In this document: positions 1 to 5,884 of the stretch, piece by piece | Numbering within the stretch: the first letter of the stretch is position 1 | Layout of the letters: each line of letters starts with the position of its first letter | Source: Gemmatimonadota bacterium | Lineage (GTDB): Bacteria > Gemmatimonadota > Gemmatimonadetes > Gemmatimonadales > Gemmatimonadaceae | NCBI GenBank assembly: GCA_029884515.1 | Contig: JAOUHR010000082.1 | Location: 1 to 7,430, forward strand | DNA length: 7,430 bases | Direction of reading: 5' to 3' | Program-made: the position numbers and the translations under genes | Notes under the pieces: model-generated | What the model was told of the DNA's origin: nothing | What the model saw: the letters and a program-made list of their open reading frames with translations, nothing else | Database searches by the model: none

Positions 1-1
1 C

Positions 2-514
2 CTGGCCCGCATCGTGCTCGAGCAGCAGGTCTCGCTCCGCTCCGCCACCTCGCTCTTCCGCCGCGTGGACCGCACGCTGGCGGGTGGGATCACCGCAGCG
101 GGCGTCGCCCGTGCCGGCGTGCGCGGCCTGCGGGCGGTGGGACTCACCCGCCAGAAGGCGGCCTACCTCGTCGCGCTCGCGGAGTCGACCACGGACGGAT
201 CGCTCGACTTCCGGCGGCTCGCCCGGCTGGACGACGCGGCCGCGTTCGCGGCGCTCACCGGCGTCCACGGCATCGGCCCCTGGAGCGCGAGCATCTACCT
301 CCTGATGGCGCTCCGCCGCCCCGACGTCTGGCCGCCGGGCGACCTCGCGCTCCACGTGGCGCTGGCGCGCCTGCGACGGCAGAATAGGGTGCCGCTGAGC
401 GCGGAGGCGGCGCGGTACGCCGAACGGTGGCGGCCGTGGCGGTCGGTCGCCGCGCGCATCCTGTGGCACGCGTACCTCTCGGAGCGCCCCGCGCGCGGGG
501 CGGGAGGCGGCTGA
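2..514 (+). CDS. alkA: DNA-3-methyladenine glycosylase II, AlkA-type (5' partial)
   Basis: Base-excision repair glycosylase of the HhH-GPD superfamily. Such enzymes remove alkylated purines such as 3-methyladenine from DNA in the cytoplasm. The reading frame is open from base 2 with no stop, and the first visible residues (LARIVLEQQVS) match the internal helix of AlkA proteins, so the real start lies outside the window; 170 C-terminal residues are present. The helix-hairpin-helix is seen as LTGVHGIGPWSA (254-289), followed by RRPDVWPPGDLAL, where the Asp encoded at 341-343 is the expected catalytic residue. A QK pair before the hairpin and the WRPWRSVAA helix near the C terminus are also family hallmarks. 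The N-terminal domain cannot be judged. The stop overlaps the next gene's ATG by one base, suggesting translational coupling. The family call is strong; the exact substrate range is inferred. Confidence 0.88.
   Translation: MARIVLEQQVSLRSATSLFRRVDRTLAGGITAAGVARAGVRGLRAVGLTRQKAAYLVALAESTTDGSLDFRRLARLDDAAAFAALTGVHGIGPWSASIYLLMALRRPDVWPPGDLALHVALARLRRQNRVPLSAEAARYAERWRPWRSVAARILWHAYLSERPARGAGGG
502..507 (+). promoter_or_regulatory. Shine-Dalgarno deciding the start of the DUF1624 gene
   Basis: GGGAGG lies six bases before the ATG at 514, inside the last codons of the glycosylase gene. It supports that ATG over the in-frame upstream ATG at 427, which would add 29 Arg/Ala-rich residues buried in the glycosylase gene. 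Confidence 0.7.
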
Positions 515-1680
515 TGACCAGCACCCCGGTGACCCGGACGCGCATCGCGTCGCTCGACATCGCGCGCGGCGCCGTGATGGTGCTGATGGCGATCGACCAC
601 GTGCGCGTCTTCGCCGGCGTGCCGCCGGGCGGGCCGACGCCCGGCCTCTTCTTCACGCGCTGGGTCACGCACTTCTGCGCGCCCGTCTTCCTCTTCCTCG
701 CCGGCACCGGCGCCTACCTCTACGGACAGAAGGCCGGCTCGCGCGCGGCACTCGCGCGCTTCCTCGCGGTGCGGGGCCTCTGGCTCGTGCTGCTCGAGCT
801 CACCGTGCTGCGGTTCGGCTGGACCTTCAACTTCGACTACGCCTCGTTCACCTTCGCCGGCGTGATCTGGGTGATCGGGTGGGCGATGGTGGTGCTCGCG
901 CTCCTGGTCCGGCTCCCGGCGCGCGCGGTGGGGGCCATCGGCCTCCTGATCGTGGCGGGCCACGACGCGGCCGCGCCGCTGCTCTACGGCGTGGAGTCGC
1001 CGTCGTGGTGGCTGCAGCTGCTCTACGTGGGCGGCGGCTTCGAGGTGCCGGGCCTGGGCTGGCACGTCGCGATCCTCTACGTGCTCCTCCCGTGGGTGGG
1101 CGTGATGGCCGCGGGCTACGGGTTCGGCGCGGTGATGCGGCTGCCCGACGCGGAGCGCCGGCGCGCCTGCCTCGCCATCGGCGGAGCGGCCACGCTCCTG
1201 TTCGTGCTGCTGCGCGCCACGAACCTCTACGGCGACCCGCGCCCCTGGTCGGCGACCGCGAGCGGGATGCCGGGCGCGCTCTCGTTCATCAACACCACCA
1301 AGTACCCGGCCTCCCTGCTCTTCCTGCTGATGACCCTCGGGCCCACGATCCTCCTGCTGCCCTGGCTCGAGCGGCTGCAGGGTCGCATCGCGCGGTGGCT
1401 GCGCGTGTTCGGCGAGGTTCCGTTCTTCTATTACGTGCTGCACATTCCGCTCATCCACCTCGTCGCGGTGTGCATCTCGCTCGTGCGCACGCCGGCAAGC
1501 ACGGGGTGGCTGGTGGCGAACCATCCGCTGATGCCACCCGACGTGCCGGACGGCTACCGGTGGAGCCTCCTCCTGCTCTACGCGGTGACCGTCGCCGTGG
1601 TCGTCACGCTCTACTTCCCCTGCCGGTGGTACGCGGCCCGGAAGCGCGAGTCCGCGCATCCGTGGATGCGGCTGCTCTGA
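514..1680 (+). CDS. DUF1624 / HGSNAT-like polytopic membrane protein
   Basis: A 388-residue integral membrane protein resembling the DUF1624 family (COG3503), which is related to the catalytic domain of heparan-alpha-glucosaminide N-acetyltransferase and to other membrane acyltransferases. The N terminus has the family signature: SLDIARG (residues 13-19) followed by a helix ending in IDHV, with Asp28-His29 as a likely functional pair, then a second helix containing APVFLFLAG (56-64). Roughly nine or ten hydrophobic segments follow, including 85-99, 112-132, 185-205, 219-233, 266-283, 302-322 and 350-368. The FGEVPFFYYVLHIPLIH segment (299-315), with His310 and His315, is typical of the family C-terminal half. 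By homology it would move an acyl group to a sugar or similar substrate across the membrane, but bacterial members are mostly uncharacterised. The start overlaps the alkA stop; the Rieske gene follows after 16 nt. Family call good, activity unproven. Confidence 0.82.
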   Translation: MTSTPVTRTRIASLDIARGAVMVLMAIDHVRVFAGVPPGGPTPGLFFTRWVTHFCAPVFLFLAGTGAYLYGQKAGSRAALARFLAVRGLWLVLLELTVLRFGWTFNFDYASFTFAGVIWVIGWAMVVLALLVRLPARAVGAIGLLIVAGHDAAAPLLYGVESPSWWLQLLYVGGGFEVPGLGWHVAILYVLLPWVGVMAAGYGFGAVMRLPDAERRRACLAIGGAATLLFVLLRATNLYGDPRPWSATASGMPGALSFINTTKYPASLLFLLMTLGPTILLLPWLERLQGRIARWLRVFGEVPFFYYVLHIPLIHLVAVCISLVRTPASTGWLVANHPLMPPDVPDGYRWSLLLLYAVTVAVVVTLYFPCRWYAARKRESAHPWMRLL

Positions 1681-1682
1681 CC

Positions 1683-1688
1683 GGAGAG
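1683..1688 (+). promoter_or_regulatory. Shine-Dalgarno supporting a GTG start
   Basis: GGAGAG ends eight bases before the GTG at 1697, in the 16-nt gap after the preceding stop codon. It makes GTG the most credible start of the Rieske oxygenase gene and implies no promoter between the two genes. Confidence 0.65.
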
Positions 1689-1696
1689 ACCCGCTG

Positions 1697-2821
1697 GTGC
1701 AACGCGCGCGCTATCCCGAACTCTCCGCCGAGGACCTCGTCTCCACGCCCATCGAGCGGTCGTGGACGATCCCGTCGCTCTGGTACACGGACCCGGCGTT
1801 CCACGCCCTCGACCGCGACGCGATCTTCGCGCGCACCTGGCAGGGGGTCGGGCACGCGGCGCAGGTGCGCGACCCCGGCATGTACTTCACCTCCACCGTG
1901 GCGGACAGCCCGGTGATCGTGCTGCGCGACAAGGCGGGCGTGCTCCGCGCGTTCTACAACGTCTGCCGGCACCGCGGCGGGCCGCTCGCCACCGAGCGCT
2001 CCGGCTGCGTGAACGCCCTCACCTGCCAGTACCACGGGTGGACCTACCTGCTCGACGGCTCGCTCCGCGGCGTGCCGCGCTGGGACCGCGTGGACCTCTT
2101 CGACAAGAAGGACTTCGGCCTCACGCCGCTGCGCGTGGAGACCTGGCAGGGCCAGGTGTTCGTGCACCTCGACCCCGACGCCGCGCCGCTCGCGCACTCG
2201 CTCGCCGGCGTGGCCGAGCGGATCGCGCCCATCCGGCTCGACACGATGACCTTCGTCAAGCGGATCGACTACGAGGTCGCGTGCAACTGGAAGGTGTACG
2301 TGGACAACTTCCTCGAGGGCTACCACGTCCCGTACGTGCACCCGGAACTGATGAAGATGTACGACTTCCGGCAGTACACCACGGAGACCTTCGAGGACTA
2401 CTCGCTGCAGTGGAGCCCGATCGAGCCCGGCGACGCGCCGTACGAGATCAGGCCGGGGGACAAGGCGTACTACTTCTGCCTCTTCCCGAACTACATGCTG
2501 AACATCCTCCCCGGGCGCGTGCAGACGAACCTCGTGGTGCCGATGGGCCACGACCGGTGCCGGGTGGAGTTCGGCTTCTTCTATCGCGACGCGACGGGGG
2601 CGGCGGCGGAGCGGGCGATCGCGGACGACCTCGACTACAGCGACCGCGTGCAGCGCGAGGACATGGACATCTGCCACTTCGTGCAGCGCGGGCTCGGCTC
2701 GCGCGCGTACGACCGCGGCCGGTTCTCCGTGGATGCGGAACTCGCCGTGCACCACTTCCAGGAGCGGGTGCGGCGCGCGTACCGGCGGTTCACGCCGGCG
2801 GCGGCGACGGTCGCGAGCTGA
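1697..2821 (+). CDS. Rieske [2Fe-2S] non-haem iron oxygenase, alpha subunit
   Basis: A 374-residue cytoplasmic oxygenase alpha subunit that would use reductase-supplied electrons and O2 to hydroxylate or N/O-demethylate a substrate. The N-terminal Rieske domain has the complete cluster motif: Cys90-x-His92, seventeen residues, then Cys110-x2-His113. The C-terminal catalytic domain has NWKVYVDNFLEGYHVPYVHP (197-216), giving iron ligands His210 and His215, with a third carboxylate ligand probably Asp322 in REDMDIC (Asp324 is the alternative). The residue three before His210, which in ring-hydroxylating dioxygenases is the bridging Asp, is Glu207, as reported for carnitine monooxygenase CntA. 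With the length and the VQRGLGS segment, this points toward the quaternary-amine group (CntA, GbcA, choline monooxygenase) rather than classical aromatic dioxygenases, but the substrate is not identified. No reductase, ferredoxin or beta subunit is adjacent. It starts at GTG with a good ribosome site and ends the plus-strand cluster. Confidence 0.9.
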   Translation: MQRARYPELSAEDLVSTPIERSWTIPSLWYTDPAFHALDRDAIFARTWQGVGHAAQVRDPGMYFTSTVADSPVIVLRDKAGVLRAFYNVCRHRGGPLATERSGCVNALTCQYHGWTYLLDGSLRGVPRWDRVDLFDKKDFGLTPLRVETWQGQVFVHLDPDAAPLAHSLAGVAERIAPIRLDTMTFVKRIDYEVACNWKVYVDNFLEGYHVPYVHPELMKMYDFRQYTTETFEDYSLQWSPIEPGDAPYEIRPGDKAYYFCLFPNYMLNILPGRVQTNLVVPMGHDRCRVEFGFFYRDATGAAAERAIADDLDYSDRVQREDMDICHFVQRGLGSRAYDRGRFSVDAELAVHHFQERVRRAYRRFTPAAATVAS

Positions 2822-2835
2822 CCTCGGCGGTCAGC
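2817..2835. terminator. Inverted repeat spanning two convergent stop codons; possible bidirectional terminator
   Basis: GCTGACC (2817-2823) and GGTCAGC (2829-2835) are perfect reverse complements around a 5-base loop, TCGGC. The plus-strand stop (TGA, 2819-2821) and the minus-strand stop (TCA on plus, 2831-2833) sit in the two arms and pair with each other. There is no T-run on either side, so it is not a canonical intrinsic terminator. It may act as a hairpin that limits read-through or stabilises both 3' ends. Confidence 0.45.
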
Positions 2836-3460
2836 CGACGGGCAGGGTGAGCAGCGTCTTGCCGTGGAAGGGGCTGCGCTCGTGCCCGATCAGGAAGGGC
2901 GAGACCGGGTCGTCCGGCTCGACCAGAAGGCCGCGCGGCCGCACGGCCGCCGGGAGCCGGAAGGTCAGCTCCGCGCGCTGGGATTCGCCGGGCCGCAGCG
3001 GGCCGAAGAGGGGCGTGGCGTCGAGGTCGTGGCGCGCGGCCGGGGCCCACGCGCGTCCCGCGTCGTCGATGAGCGCGAACCGGCGCCCGCCCGGCGTGAG
3101 CGGCGCATCGCCGCGGCGGGGCGAGATGCTCGCCGGGTCGAACGGCTCGCGCACGGTGACCTTCACCATCCCGTCCGGCGCGACGCTCGCGGCGTCGATG
3201 TCGTACACCACGTGGCAGTCGAACTCGCAGAACGCCTTGGTCGCGCCGGGCGGGATGGCGCGATCGTCCGAGAGGAGGCCGACGGCGAGGAGCACCGCGG
3301 CGTAGGCGAGCGGCACGCCGAGCGCGGCCGCCACGCCGCGCCGGGCCCAGGTTCGCGAGCCCCGCATCGCGGCCACGAGTGCGACGGCGAGCACGCCGAG
3401 CGTGAGCGCGATGGTGCCGAGGAAGGCGAGGGCCTGGATCAGGGCGGCGAGGGTGGTCAT
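2831..3460 (-). CDS. Two-helix membrane protein with extracytoplasmic DUF4352-like domain
   Basis: A 209-residue protein of unknown function. Two hydrophobic segments (about residues 8-31 and 42-63) flank a short positively charged loop (MRGSRTWARRG), so by the positive-inside rule the loop is cytoplasmic and the C-terminal domain of about 145 residues lies outside. That domain opens with KAFCEFDCHVVYDI (Cys78, Cys82, His83) and has an alternating beta-strand pattern with phrases such as RRFALIDDAGRAWAP and LRPGESQRAELTFRLP. These recall DUF4352-type immunoglobulin-like domains, where a 'DxxGR ... PGES ... FxxP' order is usual; this is pattern similarity only. The ATG at 3460 has GGAG five bases upstream and precedes the first helix directly; longer frames reaching 3913 would run into the opposite acylase gene. 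It is monocistronic, transcribed toward the Rieske gene and divergent from the acylase. Confidence 0.72.
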   Translation of the reverse strand: MTTLAALIQALAFLGTIALTLGVLAVALVAAMRGSRTWARRGVAAALGVPLAYAAVLLAVGLLSDDRAIPPGATKAFCEFDCHVVYDIDAASVAPDGMVKVTVREPFDPASISPRRGDAPLTPGGRRFALIDDAGRAWAPAARHDLDATPLFGPLRPGESQRAELTFRLPAAVRPRGLLVEPDDPVSPFLIGHERSPFHGKTLLTLPVG

Positions 3461-3491
3461 GCGGGCTCCGCTGCGGGGGGAAGCGCGCTCC

Positions 3492-3520
3492 ACGATGGCG
3501 CTGGCGATCTGGAGTGTCAA
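3492..3520 (-). promoter_or_regulatory. Candidate sigma-70-type promoter for the membrane protein gene
   Basis: On the minus strand a perfect TTGACA (3520-3515) is followed after 17 bases by CATCGT (3497-3492), which matches only three positions of TATAAT. Transcription would start near 3485, giving a leader of about 25 nt before the ATG at 3460. The exact -35 and correct spacing stand out in this GC-rich setting; the weak -10 suggests an activator or a different sigma factor. Confidence 0.4.
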
Positions 3521-3526
3521 GTACTT
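3519..3526. promoter_or_regulatory. AAGTACTT palindrome overlapping the -35, possible operator
   Basis: An 8-base perfect palindrome sits in one of the few AT-rich patches of the window and shares two bases with the TTGACA hexamer on the minus strand. A dimeric repressor bound here would block the minus-strand promoter. No regulator gene is present nearby, so this is inferred from position and symmetry only. Confidence 0.3.
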
Positions 3527-3530
3527 TACA

Positions 3531-3546
3531 TCGTGAAGTCGTGAAG
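3531..3546. repeat. Tandem direct repeat TCGTGAAG x2
   Basis: Two perfect, abutting copies of TCGTGAAG lie directly after the AAGTACTT palindrome, upstream of the -35 of the minus-strand promoter. The 8-bp period and upstream location fit a head-to-tail activator or regulator site, but there are only two copies and no known binding protein. They are non-coding on the accepted gene models. Confidence 0.4.
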
Positions 3547-3565
3547 CTCCTGCGCGCGCATCCCC

Positions 3566-3595
3566 TTCCGGCGCGGGGCGTGGGCGTCGTAAGAT
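3566..3595 (+). promoter_or_regulatory. Weak promoter candidate for the acylase gene
   Basis: TAAGAT (3590-3595) matches four of six -10 positions; 18 bases upstream is TTCCGG (3566-3571), a poor -35. If used, transcription would start near 3602 and leave a C-rich leader of about 88 nt with no clear Shine-Dalgarno before the ATG at 3690. It is the best plus-strand candidate seen in the gap, but it is weak. Confidence 0.2.
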
Positions 3596-3689
3596 GCCTC
3601 CCCACGGCGGCTTGCCAGCATCGGGCGCCCGGCGACGCGCGCCGCGCCCCGCGCGCCACCGCTCCACCCCCTCCGCTCCGCACCCGATC

Positions 3690-5870
3690 ATGACCCGCTC
3701 CCTCCTGCTCCTCCCGGCGGCGTTCCTCCTCGCCTGCTCCCGCTCCGGCCCCGACCCCGAGACCCTCGCCCGCTGGGAGGCCCAGGCCGCGGCCGTCACC
3801 ATCACCCGCGACGACTGGGGCATCGCCCACGTGCGCGGCACGACGGACGCCGAGGCGGTGTTCGGGATGGTGTACGCGCAGGCGGAGGACGACTTCAATC
3901 GCGTGGAGACCAACTACATCAACGCGATGGGGCGCCTCGCCGAGGCGGAGGGGGAGGGGGCGATCTGGCGCGACCTGCGGATGAAGCTCTTCATCCACCC
4001 GGACACGATCCGCGCGCAGTACGCCGCGAGCCCCGAGTGGCTGCGGACGCTGATGGACGCCTGGGCCGACGGCCTCAACTACTATCTGCACACGCATCCC
4101 GAGGTGAAGCCGCGCGTCATCACGCGGTTCGAGCCCTGGATGGCGCTCACGTTCAGCGAGGGGAGCATCGGCGGCGACATCGAGAGCGTCTCGCTCGCAC
4201 AGCTCGAGGCGTTCTACGGCAAGCGGCCGGGCCCGGCGCTCGCGGCGGCCACCGAGACCCCGGTCGCGCTCCGCGAGCCCTCGGGCTCCAACGGCTTCGC
4301 CATCGGCCCCTCCAAGAGCGCCAACGAGGTCGCCCTGCTGCTCATCAACCCCCACACCTCGTTCTTCTTCCGCTCCGAGCTCCAGATGACGAGCGACGAG
4401 GGCCTCGACGCCTACGGCGCCGTCACCTGGGGCCAGTTCTTCATCTACCAGGGCTTCAATGCGCGCGCAGGCTGGATGCACACCACCAGCGGCGCCGACG
4501 TCGTGGACGAGTACGCCGAGACGGTGAGCCAGGTGGGCGACCGCTGGAACTACCAGTACGGCGGCGAGGAGCGCGCGGTGATCACGGAGCGCATCACCAT
4601 CCCGTTCCGCACCGACACGGGGATGGCCCACCGCGACTTCACGGTCTACCGCACGCACCACGGCCCCGTGGTGCGCGAGGCCGACGGGAAGTGGATCACG
4701 GTGAAGCTGATGCAGGAGCCGGTGAAGGCGCTCACCCAGTCGTACACGCGCACCAAGGCGACCGGCTACGAGAGCTTCAAGGAGACGATGCAGCTCCACA
4801 CGAACTCGTCGAACAACACCGTCTTCGCCGACGCCGACGGGAACATCGCCTTCTTCCTCGCGAACTTCGTCCCGCGCCGCGACCCGCGGTTCGACTGGAC
4901 GCGCCCGGTGGACGGGAGCGACCCCGCCACCGAATGGAAGGGGATCCACGAGGTGGACGAGTCGCCCAACGTGCTCAACCCGATCAACGGCTGGATCCAG
5001 AACACGAACAACTGGCCCTACTCGGCGGCCGGCGCGAACAGCCCGAAGCTGCGCGACTTCCCGTCGTACATGGACCGCGTGGGCGAGAACCCGCGCGGCA
5101 TCCACGCCCTCGAGGTGCTGGGGCGCGGCAGGGCGTTCACGCTCGCCTCGCTCATCTCGGCCGCGTTCGACCCGCACCTCACCGCATTCGACCAGCTCCT
5201 CCCCGCGCTCTTCCGCGCGTACGACGGGCTCTCCCGCACCGACCCGCGCCGCGCCGCGCTCGCGGAGCCGGTCGCCGAGCTGCGCCGCTGGGACCGCCGC
5301 TGGTCCGCCACCTCCGTACCGACCGCACTCGCCGTGTACTGGGGCGAGGACCTCTGGCTCCGCACGCGCGCCGACCCCGAGTCGGAGGGCCAGGACGTCT
5401 ATGCCTACATGGCCGCCCGGACCGCGCCGGAGGCCCGCCTCGCCTCGCTCACGGCGGCCGTCGACCGGCTCACAGCCGACTTCGGCACCTGGCGCACGGC
5501 GTGGGGCGAGATCAACCGCTTCCAGCGCCTCACGGGCGACATCGTGCAGCCGTTCAATGACAGCGGGCCGAGCATCCCGGTGCCCTTCACCTCGTCACGG
5601 TGGGGCTCGCTCGCCTCGTTCGGCGCGCGCACCTACCCGGGCACCAAGCGGATGTACGGGACGAGCGGGAACAGCTTCGTGGCCGTGGTGGAGTTCGGCG
5701 ACAGCGTGCGCGCACGCGCGGTCACCGCAGGTGGGCTCAACAGCGTGCCGGGCTCGAAGCACTTCAACGACCAGGCCGAGCGCTACGCGTCGGGGGACCT
5801 GCGCGAGGTCTACTTCTATCCGAACCAGCTCACCGGGCACACCGAGCGCACCTACCACCCGGGGAAGTGA
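3690..5870 (+). CDS. Penicillin/AHL acylase-family Ntn hydrolase, lipoprotein
   Basis: A 726-residue amide hydrolase of the penicillin acylase family, made as one precursor that cuts itself into alpha and beta chains. The start at 3690 gives a lipoprotein signal (hydrophobic run, then lipobox LLAC with Cys16, followed by Ser), so the enzyme should be exported and anchored, probably to the outer membrane. The alpha region has the usual ITRDDWGIAHVRG and VYAQAEDDFNRVE phrases (38-73). Self-cleavage is expected between Gly199 and Ser200 in PSGSNGFAIGPSKS, with Ser200 the N-terminal nucleophile. Position beta-23 is His222, as in AHL and cephalosporin acylases rather than Gln as in penicillin G acylase. 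NGWIQNTNNWP (433-443) matches the segment carrying the oxyanion Asn (about Asn440). Asp270 and Asp273 may be calcium ligands. Substrate may be an acyl-homoserine lactone, a beta-lactam side chain or another N-acyl compound. The upstream in-frame ATG at 3594 would bury the signal peptide and was rejected. Confidence 0.9.
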   Translation: MTRSLLLLPAAFLLACSRSGPDPETLARWEAQAAAVTITRDDWGIAHVRGTTDAEAVFGMVYAQAEDDFNRVETNYINAMGRLAEAEGEGAIWRDLRMKLFIHPDTIRAQYAASPEWLRTLMDAWADGLNYYLHTHPEVKPRVITRFEPWMALTFSEGSIGGDIESVSLAQLEAFYGKRPGPALAAATETPVALREPSGSNGFAIGPSKSANEVALLLINPHTSFFFRSELQMTSDEGLDAYGAVTWGQFFIYQGFNARAGWMHTTSGADVVDEYAETVSQVGDRWNYQYGGEERAVITERITIPFRTDTGMAHRDFTVYRTHHGPVVREADGKWITVKLMQEPVKALTQSYTRTKATGYESFKETMQLHTNSSNNTVFADADGNIAFFLANFVPRRDPRFDWTRPVDGSDPATEWKGIHEVDESPNVLNPINGWIQNTNNWPYSAAGANSPKLRDFPSYMDRVGENPRGIHALEVLGRGRAFTLASLISAAFDPHLTAFDQLLPALFRAYDGLSRTDPRRAALAEPVAELRRWDRRWSATSVPTALAVYWGEDLWLRTRADPESEGQDVYAYMAARTAPEARLASLTAAVDRLTADFGTWRTAWGEINRFQRLTGDIVQPFNDSGPSIPVPFTSSRWGSLASFGARTYPGTKRMYGTSGNSFVAVVEFGDSVRARAVTAGGLNSVPGSKHFNDQAERYASGDLREVYFYPNQLTGHTERTYHPGK

Positions 5871-5884
5871 CCGGGGAGTGACGT

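Larger units (their letters stand above)
3491..3535. repeat. 7-bp inverted repeat flanking the promoter and palindrome
   Basis: CACGATG (3491-3497) and CATCGTG (3529-3535) are perfect reverse complements 31 bases apart. Between them lie the TTGACA hexamer (minus strand) and the palindrome AAGTACTT (3519-3526). The left arm contains the candidate -10 of the minus-strand promoter. The arrangement could be two half-sites for a regulator binding across the promoter; at this length chance is not excluded. Confidence 0.3.

Noticed and set aside
427..513. Upstream in-frame ATG extending the DUF1624 protein by 29 residues
   Set aside because: The extension is Arg/Ala/Pro-rich, lies inside alkA, and the ATG at 514 has an ideal GGGAGG ribosome site.
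295..1659. A 454-codon open frame on the minus strand opposite the DUF1624 gene
   Set aside because: Composition dominated by Arg, Glu, His and Gln without domains; it mirrors the codon bias of the real gene.
1604..2755. A 383-codon open frame on the minus strand opposite the Rieske gene
   Set aside because: No recognisable motif; the plus strand encodes a complete Rieske oxygenase.
3531..3546. Tandem 8-bp repeats as a CRISPR remnant
   Set aside because: Only two abutting 8-bp units, no spacers, no cas genes.
3594..3689. Upstream in-frame ATG extending the acylase by 32 residues
   Set aside because: It would place an Arg/Pro-rich tail before the lipoprotein signal and overlaps the candidate -10.
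3942..3961. G-rich run as a possible G-quadruplex
   Set aside because: Only two runs of three or more G; it is explained by Glu/Gly/Ala codons in the acylase.
2790..5177. A 795-codon open frame on the minus strand opposite the acylase and part of the membrane protein gene
   Set aside because: Arg/Ala/Val/His-rich low-complexity translation typical of a GC-rich antisense shadow; the plus-strand acylase has all its family motifs.
4037..5560. A 507-codon plus-strand open frame inside the acylase gene
   Set aside because: Arg-rich out-of-frame translation of the acylase.
5858..5875. CCCGG/CCGGG pairing around the acylase stop as a terminator
   Set aside because: Only a 5-bp stem with an 8-base loop and no T-run; expected by chance in such GC-rich sequence.
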